A DNA stretch of 64,000 bases from Rutidosis leptorrhynchoides (GCF_046630445.1 NC_092340.1:24316001-24380000); one strand, 5' to 3'; positions 23,750 through 38,258 are shown, counted from the first letter of the stretch. The notes: generated from the letters alone by a model not told the origin. Made by a program: numbers and translations.

Positions 23750-24365
23750 TGTTGATGCATTTTATGCAAGTCCCTAGACATCTACCCACGTCCATTGCAG
23801 GTACAACAGTTTACAGGCCACCATGATTGTTCGTTATTATCCTATCCGTGTTTGTATGTGGTTACAGCAACTGCAGGAACGAGATTTGGATGTTTGACTA
23901 TGTTAGACTTAGTCAGACGTCCGAGTGAAGCCTCACTCATACGGCTGATAGGCTCATACGCACGGTTGATACTGAGCTTAGTCACAATTACAACCTAAAT
24001 GAGAAGACACGAGTGAGTGATCACCCGTACGGCTGATGAAGCCAACTCGTATGTGTGATGGATGAATCGTACGGGTGAGTCAACAGCAGGGGTATATAAA
24101 GTCTTATGTTCTTCATTTTAGGTTAAGCCTCTCATTTGTTACACACACTCAGATCTGGTGAGCTCCTCCGATTCTCTCTCAACCCAAATCACCCAGGTAG
24201 TGAATAATAGCTCTAGGTGTTGATCTAATCACACTTGATTTAGTTATGGTATGACTAAATTAATCCTAAAAAGCTTAACCTATTTACTAGAGGGTTTGAT
24301 TCACTTATTCCGTCATTGTGTGAGTTAAATCTGTTAATTTCTAAGTTCCTAGTCATGTTTGATCA
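23750..24365 (+). repeat. Solo LTR with perfect 5-bp target duplication (616 bp)
   Basis: It starts TGTTGATGCA and ends GTTTGATCA, flanked by ccttc on both sides (23745-23749 and 24366-24370). No internal region remains, as expected after LTR-LTR recombination. A TATATAAA box near 24092 suggests plus orientation. Several CGTACGG- and CGTATG-type motifs precede it. The family was not identified. Confidence 0.8.
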
Positions 24366-24370
24366 CCTTC

Positions 24371-27300
24371 TATTCTTTCCCCCTCAACTCATATTTTAAA
24401 GTGTTCATCAATATGCTCCATCCAGTTCTGATTCTCGATATACTTATAACTTTCATATCGGTCATTCTTCTTTTTCATCTACCGCCGGAAGAATCTATTT
24501 ACTTCTACTATACTCTTGGGTTTATAGTGTTTCTAGTTCTCCCGTGTCTTTATATTGCTATATGCATCGATATATATGGTTTATAATTTTTGGTTTATCG
24601 TTGGGCTTTATATCTTCCCTTATATTTCAAAGTCTCTGTTTCTATCTTCTATAATCATTGTCATCCACAGTTAATGCTCTCTTTTATTTGCTGCAATTTA
24701 TACCCTAATTTCTATTTCGGAGTTTTGTCCTTTCGTTTCTTCTTCTTGCGATTAAGCACCGCTTGTAATGGTCCAGAATTCACAGATATGAATTTCGGAA
24801 TGAACATTGTTAATGTTCTAGGAAGGAAATTGTGATGGCACGATCTTGACTTGTCAAATTACTAGAATACCTTGGAAAAGGCCGAATCATCAAGAAATAT
24901 TTTCTTGATATTTTAGAGGTTAAATAGAATACAAGAGTCGTATAACATGGCACATGATGATGTTATGATCTGTGAATCATCACGTTCCATTTAGAAACTC
25001 AGCATGAATTACTGTAATATAATCACGTTGATCAAGTGTCATTATATTATACTAACTCATGCTTCAGTTTCCAACACTACTTCAAAAACATTCATATTTT
25101 AAACTCAAAGGTTTACAGAGTATAGGAACTAAACAGTTTCCTTTTTGATGTAATACAGATAGCGCAAAGAGATAAATGATTCTAGATAAGAATAGTTATG
25201 GAAATATCTTCAGAAATATGGAGGATATTTATAATGAAAGATACGATGATATCTTAGAATTTCTAATATCAGAGGGTGATGAAGAATATTGTCTGTAAGG
25301 GTTTAGTGTCAGGAGCAAGGTATTCGTTAATGTCTTCAGCAGACACTGAATCATTTGGATTCTTTGAAGGCAGGTTCAGTCTTTGTGATTTGTCCACAGC
25401 CTCCTTCATACTTTGCTCAATCCGTTTTTCAGTTCCAAAACTTCTCTATTTCTGAGCTTTGTTAATACACTAATCTTTATCATCAAACTTTTTACTGCTA
25501 AGGTCGTTTACAGTTTTTGTTGCTTCATCAGCATTTCGAGAACTAGTTCGCGGTTCAGAGTGTTTTTCAGAAACTTCACATTCGAAGTATGTAAGCCTTG
25601 GAAATAGACGTTATGTATAACTGTTGGCGTCAACATGCTGTGAGATTTCAAAATACTGATTGCTAATTCCCAATGATTCGTATGGAAATTCTCGTTACAA
25701 GAGGCAGATGAGTAAATGATGAGGTTTCGATAAATATAAAGATTCTTCGGAATGCCCAAGATCAGTGAAGTTGTTGGTAAGTTTATTGCTAATGTGGTGG
25801 AATATGAAAGGTTCTCCGGTAACAAAAGGGTAATCACATATATCAAAATTATGATAAGGCTACTCCGAATGAAAAAATTGAAGTTGTCTTGCTGGAGCTG
25901 TGATATAATTTGCTACTTTGCAAAGGAATTGCAAGGTTATTTTTTGCTAATAAATGCCAAAAGATCTGACACAGATATGTGTTGAATTATGACTTTGGTT
26001 TCGAGAGCTTTTTAAGTACATAACTGTGGGTAATATGTGGTTGGATCATCATCTCGATTGCTCATTATTTGAAGTGTCTTCAGAGATTTTCGAAGGGTTT
26101 GAACACAGATTGTAATTGTTTGTATACATTTGATGTTCTAACACACTTTTGAAGTCAAAGTATAGCATTGAAAGATGTAGGAATCTAAAAGTGATGGTAC
26201 CGGTTATATCTCGAATTGAATTCTGAGATTTTAAAATCAGAATATGTAATTGGGTTTGAATGAGTATGGTTGTTTTGATTTCTATGAAAGAATGTATATT
26301 ATTGTGAAAGTAGGAAGTATAATTGATAATTTGCTTAATCTGATTCAAAGGATGTAACATATTAATTGTGAATTTATATATATCTCTCGGGTATTACCTA
26401 CCCGTTAAAAAATTTTCACAATTAATATTTTGTACATAAGAATTTTATTACAGTCTTTATGAAAATATATATGTATATATTCTCCTCAGATGTAACATAA
26501 ATTTTAATGAGTTAATACTAAATTAAACTCATTCGATTTACGGTTTGAACTAGAATTGAATAATTCCTTGAAGGCTTTAGAGGTTACATAAGTATTTCTT
26601 CAATAATATTGAAATTATGAATCAATACTTCGTTATTTGTTGAGATGTGATGTTGGTTTTCGTTAAATTCTTGTGAAATTCGCAAAGTACGAATGATGTT
26701 ATCTGAAAAGTTTCGGTTACATCAATGATGAAGTGTAAAATCAAATATATACTTGATTTATTAGGAATTGGAATTTGTTGAATTGAGACAGAGATTGTAG
26801 TTAACGATGGTTAAGTCGCGGGCGAGGGACGTACATTATTGCATATTTGTAATATGAATTAACCGAGTAGTTAAGATTCACACACAATAGCTTAGCACGG
26901 AAAGATTTATTTTTTATTTCAAAATATATATATATAAAATATATATATAATTTCTTCAGAGGGAATGAGTTAATTCTTCATAACTTGTTGATACAATATA
27001 CACGTTATTGATTCGTAATGATGTCCACAGTGATTCTTGAACTGACGGAGTTTGTGATATTATAGGTGTTGTTGATTCTGATGTTGACTGTACTGACGAT
27101 GCTGGTGACGTTGACGGTACTGTTGATGTTGTTGGTAAAACAAGTTTAACTTGTTAATCACACACCATTTTTGTCAGGGTTTCTACTCTTCCTTCTATCA
27201 TTTTGGTTCGCTTAACTGATTTATGGTTAGTGCTAGATTAGATAATCTCTAAGACTTTAGAGATTATATAATCGCCGCGGAATGTTTCTCCAATGAAGTT

Positions 27301-27460
27301 ATGAATTAGTGCTTCGTCAGTTATTGTTTTTGGTACTCCTTGGTATCTATGGTGCGTATGATGTTGATGCTAGTGGGACAGATTGTGAAGTTGAGGTTTA
27401 CAACGCCGTTGTGGTTGGAGGTGGTAATGGTACTGTTGGCAATGATGATGGTGGTACTGG
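24371..27460 (-). other. Interior of the non-autonomous element, no recognisable gene
   Basis: About 3.1 kb with only short unconvincing frames. A second PPT-like stretch, tacctacccgttaaaaaat at about 26395-26413 (read AACGGGTAGGTA on the minus strand), resembles the one next to the LTR. GATGTTGATGCTG-type runs occur near 27060-27480. Confidence 0.5.
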
Positions 27461-27895
27461 TTATGCTGCTGGTGCTGCTGCTGGTGTTTGTAATCTCTGC
27501 ACCATATTCTCTAAAGCCACTACCCGAGCGCGAAGTTCGTTGACTTCTTCTATTATTCCAGGATGATTGTCGGTCAGAACGAGAGGATAAATAAAATCTA
27601 GAATTTGATGTAGTATATAATCGTGACGAGACACCCTGGAAATGAGAGAGAAAATGGTGTCTCGAATAGGTTCGCCGGTAAGTGCTTCAGGTTCTTCGCC
27701 AAGAGGGCAATGTGGTGGATGGAAAGGATCGCCTTCTTCTTGTTTCCAATGATTGAGGAGGCTACGAACCCATCCCCAATTCATCCAGAATAGGTGATGA
27801 CTGATTGGTTGATCCATTCCGGTCACACTGCTTTCAGAGCTTGAGTGAGATTCCATTTCGGAATCCGAGTGACTTGAACTGATGACAAATTCCAT
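27461..27895 (-). CDS. Unknown 144-aa protein in gag position of the non-autonomous element
   Basis: The ATG at 27895 lies about 430 bp inside the 5' LTR, the usual place for gag. The N-terminus is acidic and Ser-rich (residues 1-25). A Trp-rich segment, FWMNWGWVRSLLNHW, lies at about 36-50. A C-terminal heptad-like stretch (EEVNELRARVVALENMVQRL, about 117-136) predicts a short coiled coil before an Ala/Pro tail. There is no zinc knuckle or enzymatic motif. The TAA stop could be a C-to-T change of CAA, because the same frame continues Pro/Thr-rich with further TAA/TAG stops. It may therefore be the N-terminus of a once longer Gag-like protein. I do not recognise the family. Confidence 0.55.
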   Translation of the reverse strand: MEFVISSSHSDSEMESHSSSESSVTGMDQPISHHLFWMNWGWVRSLLNHWKQEEGDPFHPPHCPLGEEPEALTGEPIRDTIFSLISRVSRHDYILHQILDFIYPLVLTDNHPGIIEEVNELRARVVALENMVQRLQTPAAAPAA

Positions 27896-28312
27896 TTCGT
27901 ACGATTGGATAAAGGATTTTCGATATAAAATGATTTTTCGGCTATTGGGTGGTATTCTATTTACATAGGATATCTATATATAGAGATCAAAAGATTTCAT
28001 AGATTACGGAGGAATTTGCGGGATATGTTAGGCAAAGTTTAAAGTAACAGATACGATAAGATATGATTTAGCAGATACGCTAAGATATGAATTTTGTCTA
28101 TACACTACTCATGCAATTAATGTAGCAAGACGTGTCTAGACTAATAATAATAAGCAGGTAATTTCCTATGGATGATAAGCAGATGATTTCTGACTAGAAA
28201 TGATAAGTAAAACTTTTGACATGCAGACACGGTCGAAGTCCAGACTCACTAATGCATCCTAACGACTTATCAGTTAGACACACTAATGCAGACCTGGTTC
28301 GCTAAGACCACC

Positions 28313-28324
28313 GCTCTGATACCA
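28313..28324 (-). promoter_or_regulatory. Primer-binding site of the non-autonomous element
   Basis: The minus strand reads TGGTATCAGAGC, 2 bases inside the LTR that begins at 28327, matching initiator tRNA-Met. It places the 5' LTR on the right. Confidence 0.9.
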
Positions 28325-30432
28325 ACTGAAAGGACCCGTTCATATACATTATAAACGATTCACAATAGTTGATTACATTGCGAGGTATTTGACCTCTATA
28401 TGATACATTTTACAAACATTGCATTCGTTTTTAAAAGACAATCTTTCTTTACATCAAAAATTTACAGGCATGCATACCATTTCATAATATCCACTATCCA
28501 ACTATAAATTGATTTAATAATAATCTTTGATGAACTCAATGACTCGAATGCAACGTTCTTCGAAATATGCTATGAAAGACTCCAAGTAATATCTTTAAAA
28601 TGAGCAAATGCACAGCGGAAGATTTCTTTAACACCTGAGAATAAACATGCTTTAAAGTATCAACCAAAAGGTTGGTGAGTTCATTAGTTTATCATAATCA
28701 TTTATTTCCATCATTTTAATAGACCACAAGAATTTCATTTCCAGTTCTCATAAATATACGTCCCATGCATAGAGACAAAAAATAATCATTCATATGGTGA
28801 ACACCTGGTAACCGACATTAACCAGATACATATAAGAATATCCCCTATCATTCCGGGATCCTCCTTCGGACATGATATAAATTTCGAAGTACTAAAGCAT
28901 CCGGTACTTTGGATGGGGTTTGTTAGGCCCAATAGATCTATCTATGAAGACCCGTCCTAATCCATCCGGACGAAGTCCATATCGATTATAAACGATTCAC
29001 AACAGTTGATTTCATCGCGAGGTACTTGACCCCTATATGATACATTTTACAAACATTGCATTCGTTTTTTTTTTAAAGACAAACTTTCATTACATCAAAA
29101 GTTGACAGCAGGCATATCATTTCATAATATATCCAACTATAATTGACTTAATAATAATATTGATGAACTCAACGACTCAAATGCAACGTCTTTTGAAATA
29201 TGCCATGAATTACTCCAAGTAATGTCTCTAATATGAGTTAATGCACAGCGGAAGATTTCTTTCGTACCTGAGAATAAACATGCTCTAAAGTGTCAACCAA
29301 AAGGTTGGTGAGTTCATAAGTTTAACATAAATAATCATTTCATAATTTTAATAGACCACAAGATTTCATATTTCTATTTCTCATAAACATACGTCCCATG
29401 CATAGAGACAAAAAAAAATATCATTCATATGGATTGAACACCTGGTAACCGACATTCACAATATGCATATAAGAATATCCCCATCATTCCGGGATCCTCC
29501 TTCGGACATGATATAAATTTCGAAGTACTAAAGCATCCGGTACTTTGGATGAGGCTTGTTGGGCCCGATAGATCTATCTTTAGGATTCGCGTCAATTAGG
29601 GTGTCTGTTCCCTAATTCTTAGATTACCAGACTTAATAAAAAGGGGCATATTCGGTTTAATAATCCAACCATAGAATGTAGTTTCGATTACTTGTGTCTA
29701 TTTCGTAAAACAGTTATAAAAGCAGCGCATGTATTCTCAGTCCCAAAAATATATATTGCAAAAGCATTTAAAAATGGAGCAAATGAAACTCACGCATATA
29801 AATATTGTAAAACAGTTAATAAAGCATTTGCATGTATTCTCAGCTCAAAAATGTAATGAGTAAAAAGGGAATCAAATGAAACTCACGCATATAATTATTG
29901 TAAAACAGTTACTAAAGCATTTGCATGTATTCTCAGCCCCAAAAATGTAAAGAGTAAAAGGGAATCAATGAAACTCACCTAATGTATTTTGTAGTAAAAA
30001 TACATATGACTATATTGAACAATGCAGGGTTGACCTCAGATTCACGAACCTATATCAATTATATATGTTAACACCTATAATTGTAATCGAATAATTTATA
30101 TATGTATTCAATAGTGATATCATTTTATAACTTATATGTTTCATTAAATTATTAATATAGTTATTTTGTATGTATTGAGTATATTTTTACATAATATTAC
30201 TTGTTTTAAAATAATAGTCATAATAATACTAAAATAATATAAGTAATGATAAAATAATAATAATGTTAATACTAATAATTATAGTAATGATAATAATATT
30301 AATGATTCTATTAATGATAATAATAATAATGATAACTATAATAGCTATAATAATAATACTTTTATTAATAATGATAATAATATTAAAAATGATACTTTTA
30401 ATAAAAATGATAGTTTTTCATAAAAATGATAC

Positions 30433-30555
<123 letters not shown>

Positions 30556-32600
30556 AAACTACCTTCACAAGCTTTTCACAAAAATAAATGCCAAGAACCA
30601 GATTCGATCTCGAGACCTCTCGCTAATAGACACAACACCATATTCATCCCTCCATCCTTTCATTTCTGATTCAAACACAACCATCAATATATATCCAGTA
30701 TCTATAGTTGTCATATTTATCTTGTCCAGTTTAAAAAAAAAATAAACGACCTAGCCCAGGATTGAACCTATGACCTCTCGGCTAATACTAACATCACCAC
30801 GCCATCTAATCTGTCTCGCCATTCTTAATTCATACACAACAGAATCATATATAACCCATTTTGGCATCTCATCACCTTATACATAATTATTATTGTATCA
30901 CCTGAAATCCCGGTCTCACCATATATCATCATCTTTCTATATCTATATCATCACATTCATACGTTATCCATTATCATCATAATTTAAACACGTTTACACT
31001 TAAGTCCGACCCAAATGGAAACAGATTCACGGCCCACCTAGGGGAAATAATGTAACGGCTCTAGTAGAAAAGGAGTAGCCCACGTTTTCTTCAAACAAAA
31101 TTTCGGTAACCAATGCTTTACCACCAAAACTCATCACTCTTAACCCTACATTATTTAATCAATCAACATCTTAAAAAAAATACATGCTGTATAGGACCCA
31201 TTTTGGGTCGGCCATTACTAGTAATACTAAATGAAATATGATATTACTTATCATCATTCTTGTGTAACCTCACCATCATAATTATTCCATAAAAAATATA
31301 GCCATCGACAATTTGGGTGACCCATGTGGTCGGCAGGAGGAAAAAATAACACGATAGGAAAAAGAAGTGGAACTAGTAGGGTCACGGTTTATAATATAAT
31401 CATCCACTAACTTCATCAATTATTATAATCGATCATAATCATTCATCTCTTTTGTAGGTGGGTTTTGTAAATAGGTAATTAAATAATTATTTAGAATATA
31501 AGTTGGTATCTAATGATTATGTCCGACATTTAAGAAGGATATATGGAAAGAAACACTATGTGAGTTTGAAAGGTTATGGCACTTACATGTTCCAACAGTT
31601 TGACCCAAGAAAAGAAGAATGTCGTTTATCATTGGTGATATAAAAGGTGATAGCAATATTAGTGTTTGGTGTATGATAGCGGTTCAACGGTGGTCGTGGT
31701 GGTGATGGAATGAACCGAAGGTGGTTTGCAACGGTTGGGCTGCCAAACAGAAACCTGCAACAGCCGTAGTAGTTTTATATGGTGGTGGGTTGTGAGACGT
31801 TTGGAAAGGAGATAGAGAGAGATATCGAAGATATAAGTGAAGCAAGTATTCGATGAGCTTTCTAATGAGATAGTTGTATCTTTTCTGAATATAACGGGTG
31901 AGACGAGGGGTGAAGTGTTGGAGTATTGTTCTCGATTAGTGGTAAACGAACCGAAGTTTGTGATAATGGTAATTGCTTATTAAATGTTGGTGGTGGTTGA
32001 TATGGTGATGGTTGCCGTCGGATTTCTATCAAGAGAGAGATGTGGCGTCAGTTTATGGTGAAGGTGGTGAGCTCTAAACGAGATTTTGGGGTTTAGTTGG
32101 AAGATGAAGAGAAAATCAAGAGGATGATTGTAACAGAAAAGAATTCAAAGACAGATGCAGCGTAGCAGAAAAACAATTAAAGATGGTGTTCTCGGTTATT
32201 AACCAGAAATGGGCAGAGATATAGATAGATTCATTATGTATGTATATGTATATATTTCTAATAGAGATTAGATAGATAGGGACATGAAACTGAAAGCAGG
32301 AATTTGATACAGTTATCTCAAGCAATTAGATCAATTAAGCATAGTGAGGATTTTGTTATGATATGTGATATTCTTTGATCCTTTTGTTTGCTTGAAGTGG
32401 ACGTGTAACAAATCAGAAAGAAAACAAAAATTAACAATAGTTTCGATGGTGAGGCATAACAATTTTTTTTTTTTTTATGAATTCGTTCTACTGATTGGTA
32501 CGAATTAAAAGGCAGGAACAAATTATCTACAGCATTGAAAATGATATATATTTCTAAATTTGATTCCTATATATTTATGTATATACTATGTATTTGTATA

Positions 32601-32605
<5 letters not shown>

Positions 32606-32691
<86 letters not shown>
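32606..32691. repeat. (TA)n microsatellite, about 43 units
   Basis: Uninterrupted TA run in the solo LTR, the first of two about 350 bp apart. Confidence 0.95.
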
Positions 32692-32694
<3 letters not shown>

Positions 32695-33033
32695 TATATA
32701 AATATATATATCTGTCTATATATTATCTATATAATATAATTAATCTTGGGTTATAATAATTAACAAGTGTAAATCTATTAATATTATTAGTAATACCAAT
32801 AATAATATTATTAATAATAATATATTTGTTAAGGTGACAAGTAATAATAAATAATAATATCATAATATTAGTACCAACAATAATAATAAATTTAATAAAT
32901 TTAATTACTAATAATGATAATAATAATAAAAATGATAATAATAATCTTATTAGTTATAATAATATGAATATTATTAATGATAATATTAATATTAATAATA
33001 ATAATGATAATAGTATAACAACTTATACCTATC

Positions 33034-33036
<3 letters not shown>

Positions 33037-33118
<82 letters not shown>
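33037..33118. repeat. (TA)n microsatellite, about 41 units
   Basis: Second long TA run of the same solo LTR. The Ile/Tyr-rich frames over both runs are artefacts. Confidence 0.95.
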
Positions 33119-33126
<8 letters not shown>

Positions 33127-35048
33127 TAATCTATTTTAGAAATAATAATATTAATAATAAAAAATATTAATATTAATATTAACAATTATAATGACAGTAA
33201 TGATATTAATAATAATATAACAATTATATTTAACTTTGTAATTACATTTAATATAATACAATTTATCAATTATGTCATATTTACTTAATTATAATATATT
33301 AAATTTTTAATTACATTTTATATAATATTACTCATGTATAGAATTCATATGTATATTTACATATTTATTTACACACAATTGTTCGTGAATCTTCAGAAAT
33401 GGTCAAAGGGTAAATGCATTCATGTAATCCGTTCCAAAGTTTTCGAGACTCAACATTACAGATTTTGCTTATCGTGTCAGAAACATATAAAGATTAAAGT
33501 TTAAATTTGATCAAAAATTCCCGGGTCATCACACTATCTTTAGGATTCGTTTCAATTAGGGTGTCTGTTCCCTAATTCTTAGATTACCAGACATTAATAA
33601 AAAGAGGCATATTCGATTTCGATAATTCAATCATAGAATGTAGTTTCAATTACTTGTGTCTATTTCGTCAAACATTTATAAAAGTGCATGTATTCTCAGT
33701 CCCAAAAATATAAAGGGTAAAAAGGCAAATGAAACTCACGCATATAAATATTGTAAAACAGTTAATAAAGCATTTGCATGTATTCTCAGCCCAAAAATGT
33801 AAAGAGTAAAAGGGAGTAAATGAACTCACGCATATAAATATTGTAAAACAGTTAATAAAGCATTTGCATGTATTCTCAGCCCAAAAATGTAAAGAGTAAA
33901 AGGGAGCAAATGAACTCACCATACTGTATTTCGTAGTAAAAATACATATAACGTCATTGAACAAGTGCAAGGTTGGCCTCGGATTCACGAACCTAAATTA
34001 ATTATATATATTTATGTGTTGGTCAATATTTGTCTAACAAATTAGGTCAAGTCATAGTGTACCACAATCCTAATGCTCGAGACTAATATGCAAAAGTCAA
34101 CAAAAGTAAATTTGACTCAAAATAATTTCCAAAAATCTATACATGATTAATATATAGTTTAAATATCGTCGTTTTATATTTTTAAATATTTTTAAAAGAT
34201 TTATTAGAGTAAATAATATAATTTATTTATTAATAAATAAAATTTTATATTATATTTATATAATAAAATATACTTTTATATATATTAAGTAATAAAATTT
34301 ATAGGGTTCATTTAATATTATAAAGATAATATGATAGGTATTATTAAAGTAAGTTATTACACGTAGTAAAATATATTTGTATCAAATATTTATTTGATAA
34401 AATAATATCTATAATGATAGTAAGTAAAAGTTGTATTATTTTGTAATAATAATTATTATTATAAAAATATCAATATTTATAATTACTAAGATGACATTAT
34501 GATAAAACGATAATTCTAATTATGATAACTTTAATATTTACGATAATTTTTAATATTATCTTTAAAATAATAATTCTATTTAAAATAATAATAATAATGA
34601 TATTTTATAGTAACAATGACATTTCTATTAAAATGATAATTTTTGTTAAAATGATAGTTTTAATACTAACGATCATTTTAATAATAATAGTAATGATAAA
34701 AATAATAAGAACGATAATTTTATCTAAATCAATATCTTATAATATTTTAATTTCATCATGATACTCTTACCCATTATTTCCTAATCGTTTCGTTTAATTG
34801 CTTTTAATCGTCTTTTATATCGAGTTCGTAATAATGATAATAATAGTAATCAAAATAATTAGGTGTTACAAATATTTGTTTTAATTACACTAATATTAAT
34901 AATGATAGTTACTATAACATTATTAACGATAATACTAATAATTATCTTAATGATAATATAGTAATAATAATATTAACAATAACAATAACCATAACCATTT
35001 TTAAATAATGATATATATATTAATAATGATAATAATAATAATAATACC

Positions 35049-35081
<33 letters not shown>

Positions 35082-35174
35082 TGGATAATAATAATAATAC
35101 TAATTATAACTTTAACGATAGTAATAATAAAAAAAATAACAATTTTTTAATGATAAATCCTTTTATTGATAAAG

Positions 35175-35205
<31 letters not shown>

Positions 35206-36782
35206 GATAAAACTAGAATGACGATAATAACGACGATAATAATAATCATTTTTAATAATAATAATACAAAACTTCGATGGACTATAACTTCAAATCCGTT
35301 CATCGAAATCATTCGATATCTAAATGAAAAGTTCTTAATTTTTCGCTAGCTTTCCAACGACATGCATATCTTATACCTTATCTCAGTCGCATATATAACT
35401 AATTCAGGATTCAACATAACCTAACTAAAGGCAATATCAAAAGTACAAACATGCATAATCCTAAATACTCGAGCACTAGTCAGGGATACACTATTAGTAT
35501 GTAAAAGTTAAATTATGAGTACTCACGTATCAATATTGAGATTCAATATTGCAGGAAAGGTACGTAGACGCAACGGAGATGATAAACACTATATTGACCT
35601 CACGAGCATACCCATGAACCATACCCAATCACCTCCATAGCTATAACCCATAATTTCCTTAATCCAATCCCACTCGGAAAACAATTTCGAAATCACTCGG
35701 ACAGCACTCTGACGTAATATTTTATGTATACTAATAATATCTTGAAATAATACGGAGTAAATATATATATGTAAATCGATTGAGAGAGTTTAGAGAAAAA
35801 TATTTTCAAGTTTCTATGAAATAATGAAACATATTGAATTCTATTTATAATAGATTTTTGAATTATTAAAGTGAATTATTAAAGTATGAATTATTAAAGT
35901 ATGAATTATTAAAGTGAATTATTAAACTATGAATTACTAATGAGAATTATTAAAGTATGAATTATTAAAGTGAATTATTAAAGTATAAATTATTAAAGTG
36001 AATTATTAAAGTTAAAGTAAAGTAAAAATAAAGTAAAGGTAAAGTTTAAGTATAGTAAAAGTATAAAACTATATACGTATAATACGCGTATAAATATATA
36101 TAATATTAATTTAAATCGTGATATATATTTAATAAAATAAAATATAAATATCGTTATCTTTATCATACTGGTTAAGTAATGAGTTGTCAAAAGTGGTTCT
36201 AGATATTTATAAAAGTTATATACGTTTTAATAATAAAGTTCTTTTTAAACTGAAAACGGTTTTGTACGTTTGAAACTAAATCAAATAAATATAATAATTT
36301 TGTTTTCCAAAACCAAATATATTTTTAAGAATCATTTTGTTTAAAGGTTAAAATAATGGAAATCGTTATATCATAAAATGTTTTAGAAAAGTAGAATCAT
36401 ATATATTCATAATAGGTTTCAAGTTTTTAAATTACAGTTTGTTGGTGAAGCATGAGATAAAGTTCAAATGTTAAATAAACGTATGAAATCATCTTAATGA
36501 AAAATGTCGAGTTACTTAACTTGTCGATATCCAACATCCAAGTTATTTACACTTCACGTTCTTACTTATAAATCACTTTACCATTTTCCGAATGTTGTTA
36601 AAAAGAATAGATTTCTTAAATCACAGTGGACCTCATAACATAGACCCGTAATCATATCATAATGTATCTGATAAATCAATCATTTGATATTATCTTCTAA
36701 TTCCATCGATAAACATATTGAAACAAATACTTTCATGTAAAGTATTATACGTTTAATACTTTATTAATATTCTCAAGTTATA

Positions 36783-36813
<31 letters not shown>

Positions 36814-36991
36814 CATATTTATTTATATATAACGGTTCGTGAATCGTCAGAATTTGGTCGAGGTTATAATGAATGTATGAACACAATTTAAAATTCTTGA
36901 GATTTAACTTAACAAACTTTGCTTATCGTGTCGAAATAATATAAAGATAAAGTTTAAATTTGGTTGAAAATTTCCGGGTTGTCACAGAATG

Positions 36992-38184
36992 GTGTCCTGT
37001 GTTTGTGTGTGTGGGTCCACAATAAAATTGTTGTAGGCTGGTAGTCCATAAGAGCCACATGGACCGAAGGAAGCAGCCGGTCCATGTTGGGCTGTAAAAA
37101 CAGCCTGCTGTCCGATAGGCAGCCCAGTAGCAGAGGGCCCAATGTTAGTGGGCTGTGGACGCTGGAATCCAGGGGGTGAAGGGAGCAGGCCCGTCTGAGT
37201 AGGCCCATTTGTGGAAGCAGATTGCATCGATTAGGCAGTAGGGAAAGCAGAACCGTATCTTAAGCTGTTCACTTGAGCTAGTTGGGCCTGTTGGGCCGCG
37301 ATAATATTCAGCAAGTGAGATTGACTCAAACTAGTGGCTCGATTGTTATTGCTGTTGTTACTGCCACCATGTGAGTTAGGGCGTCGATTTGAAGAAACGG
37401 TTTGTCCATGATGAAGATAGCGACATCGCTCAGCCCAACGACAAAAACCCTTGTTGAAATTGCGACATACTTCCTGTTGATGTACGATGTTGTTTGATTG
37501 AGATTGATTACGGGATGTTTGGGCAATCAAAACCGATGGACTAGAAGCATTGGGTGTAAGTGTGGTTTGAGGGCGGTTGTTACGAAGTAGAGTCATCTCT
37601 TCCATAGCAAGCATCGATCGAACAGTATTAAAGTCAGGAAAAGGATGACGATGAATAATAATATGTTTAACATGAGCGAACTTATCGTTCAAACCGGTTA
37701 CGGTGTACATGACGAGTTCGTTGTCTTCAATTGTAGATCCAAGATTGCGCAGATGGGCTGTGATATGATCGATCTTCCTGAAGTAATCTTCAACCGAAAG
37801 ATCACCAATGTCGAGAGAGCGAAGATCGGCCATGAGTTCCATTGTTTTCAATTGTTTGTTTTCCTGGAAAATTGTTGCAAGAAAAACCCAAGTGTCATAG
37901 GCTGTCACATATGTAGAGTTGAGTACCCATTCGAGTAATGATTCGAAGATCGTTAGATAGATCCATGTCGACACCATGTCATCAGCCTTTTGCCAATCTG
38001 GATCAGCTTTTTCGGCATCAGTAGGTGCTCGTTGGATGAAGGTTGCGACATCAAAACCAGTGCAGTGTTTCGTGAAGATCTTTTTCCGGTGAGAATAATT
38101 GAGTTTTGCTAGATCGAGTTTAACCGGGATGAGGTGATTAACGGATGTTACGGTGTATATTTTTTCGTATTTGTTAGGTGCCAT
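36992..38184 (-). pseudogene. Copia Gag (5' part of the split gag-pol frame)
   Basis: The start MAPNKYEK is at 38184; an in-frame extension through a Ser run exists but lies in the leader. The Gag core (WVLNSTYVTAYDTW, then a LRSLDIGDLSVEDYF stretch) is of the copia UBN2 type. A CCCH finger, CRNFNKGFCRWAERCRYLHH, lies near 37410-37470 in place of the usual CCHC knuckle. A TAA at 37231-37233 breaks the frame, and the same frame continues to the gaatg duplication and on into the protease at 19275. One strand, one frame, several nonsense changes: a dead copy. Confidence 0.83.
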
Positions 38185-38199
38185 GGAAATAGAAAAGGA

Positions 38200-38258
38200 T
38201 GAAGAAGAAGAAGAAGAAGAAGAAGAAGAAGAAGAAGAAGAAGAAGAAGAAGAAGAAG
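38200..38258. repeat. (GAA)n microsatellite in the copia leader
   Basis: About 20 units of GAA on the plus strand, just upstream of the copia Gag start. On the minus strand it would encode poly-Ser if translation began further upstream. Confidence 0.92.

Noticed and set aside
32535..33185. Ile/Tyr-rich frames resembling membrane proteins
   Set aside because: They translate (TA)n tracts inside a solo LTR.
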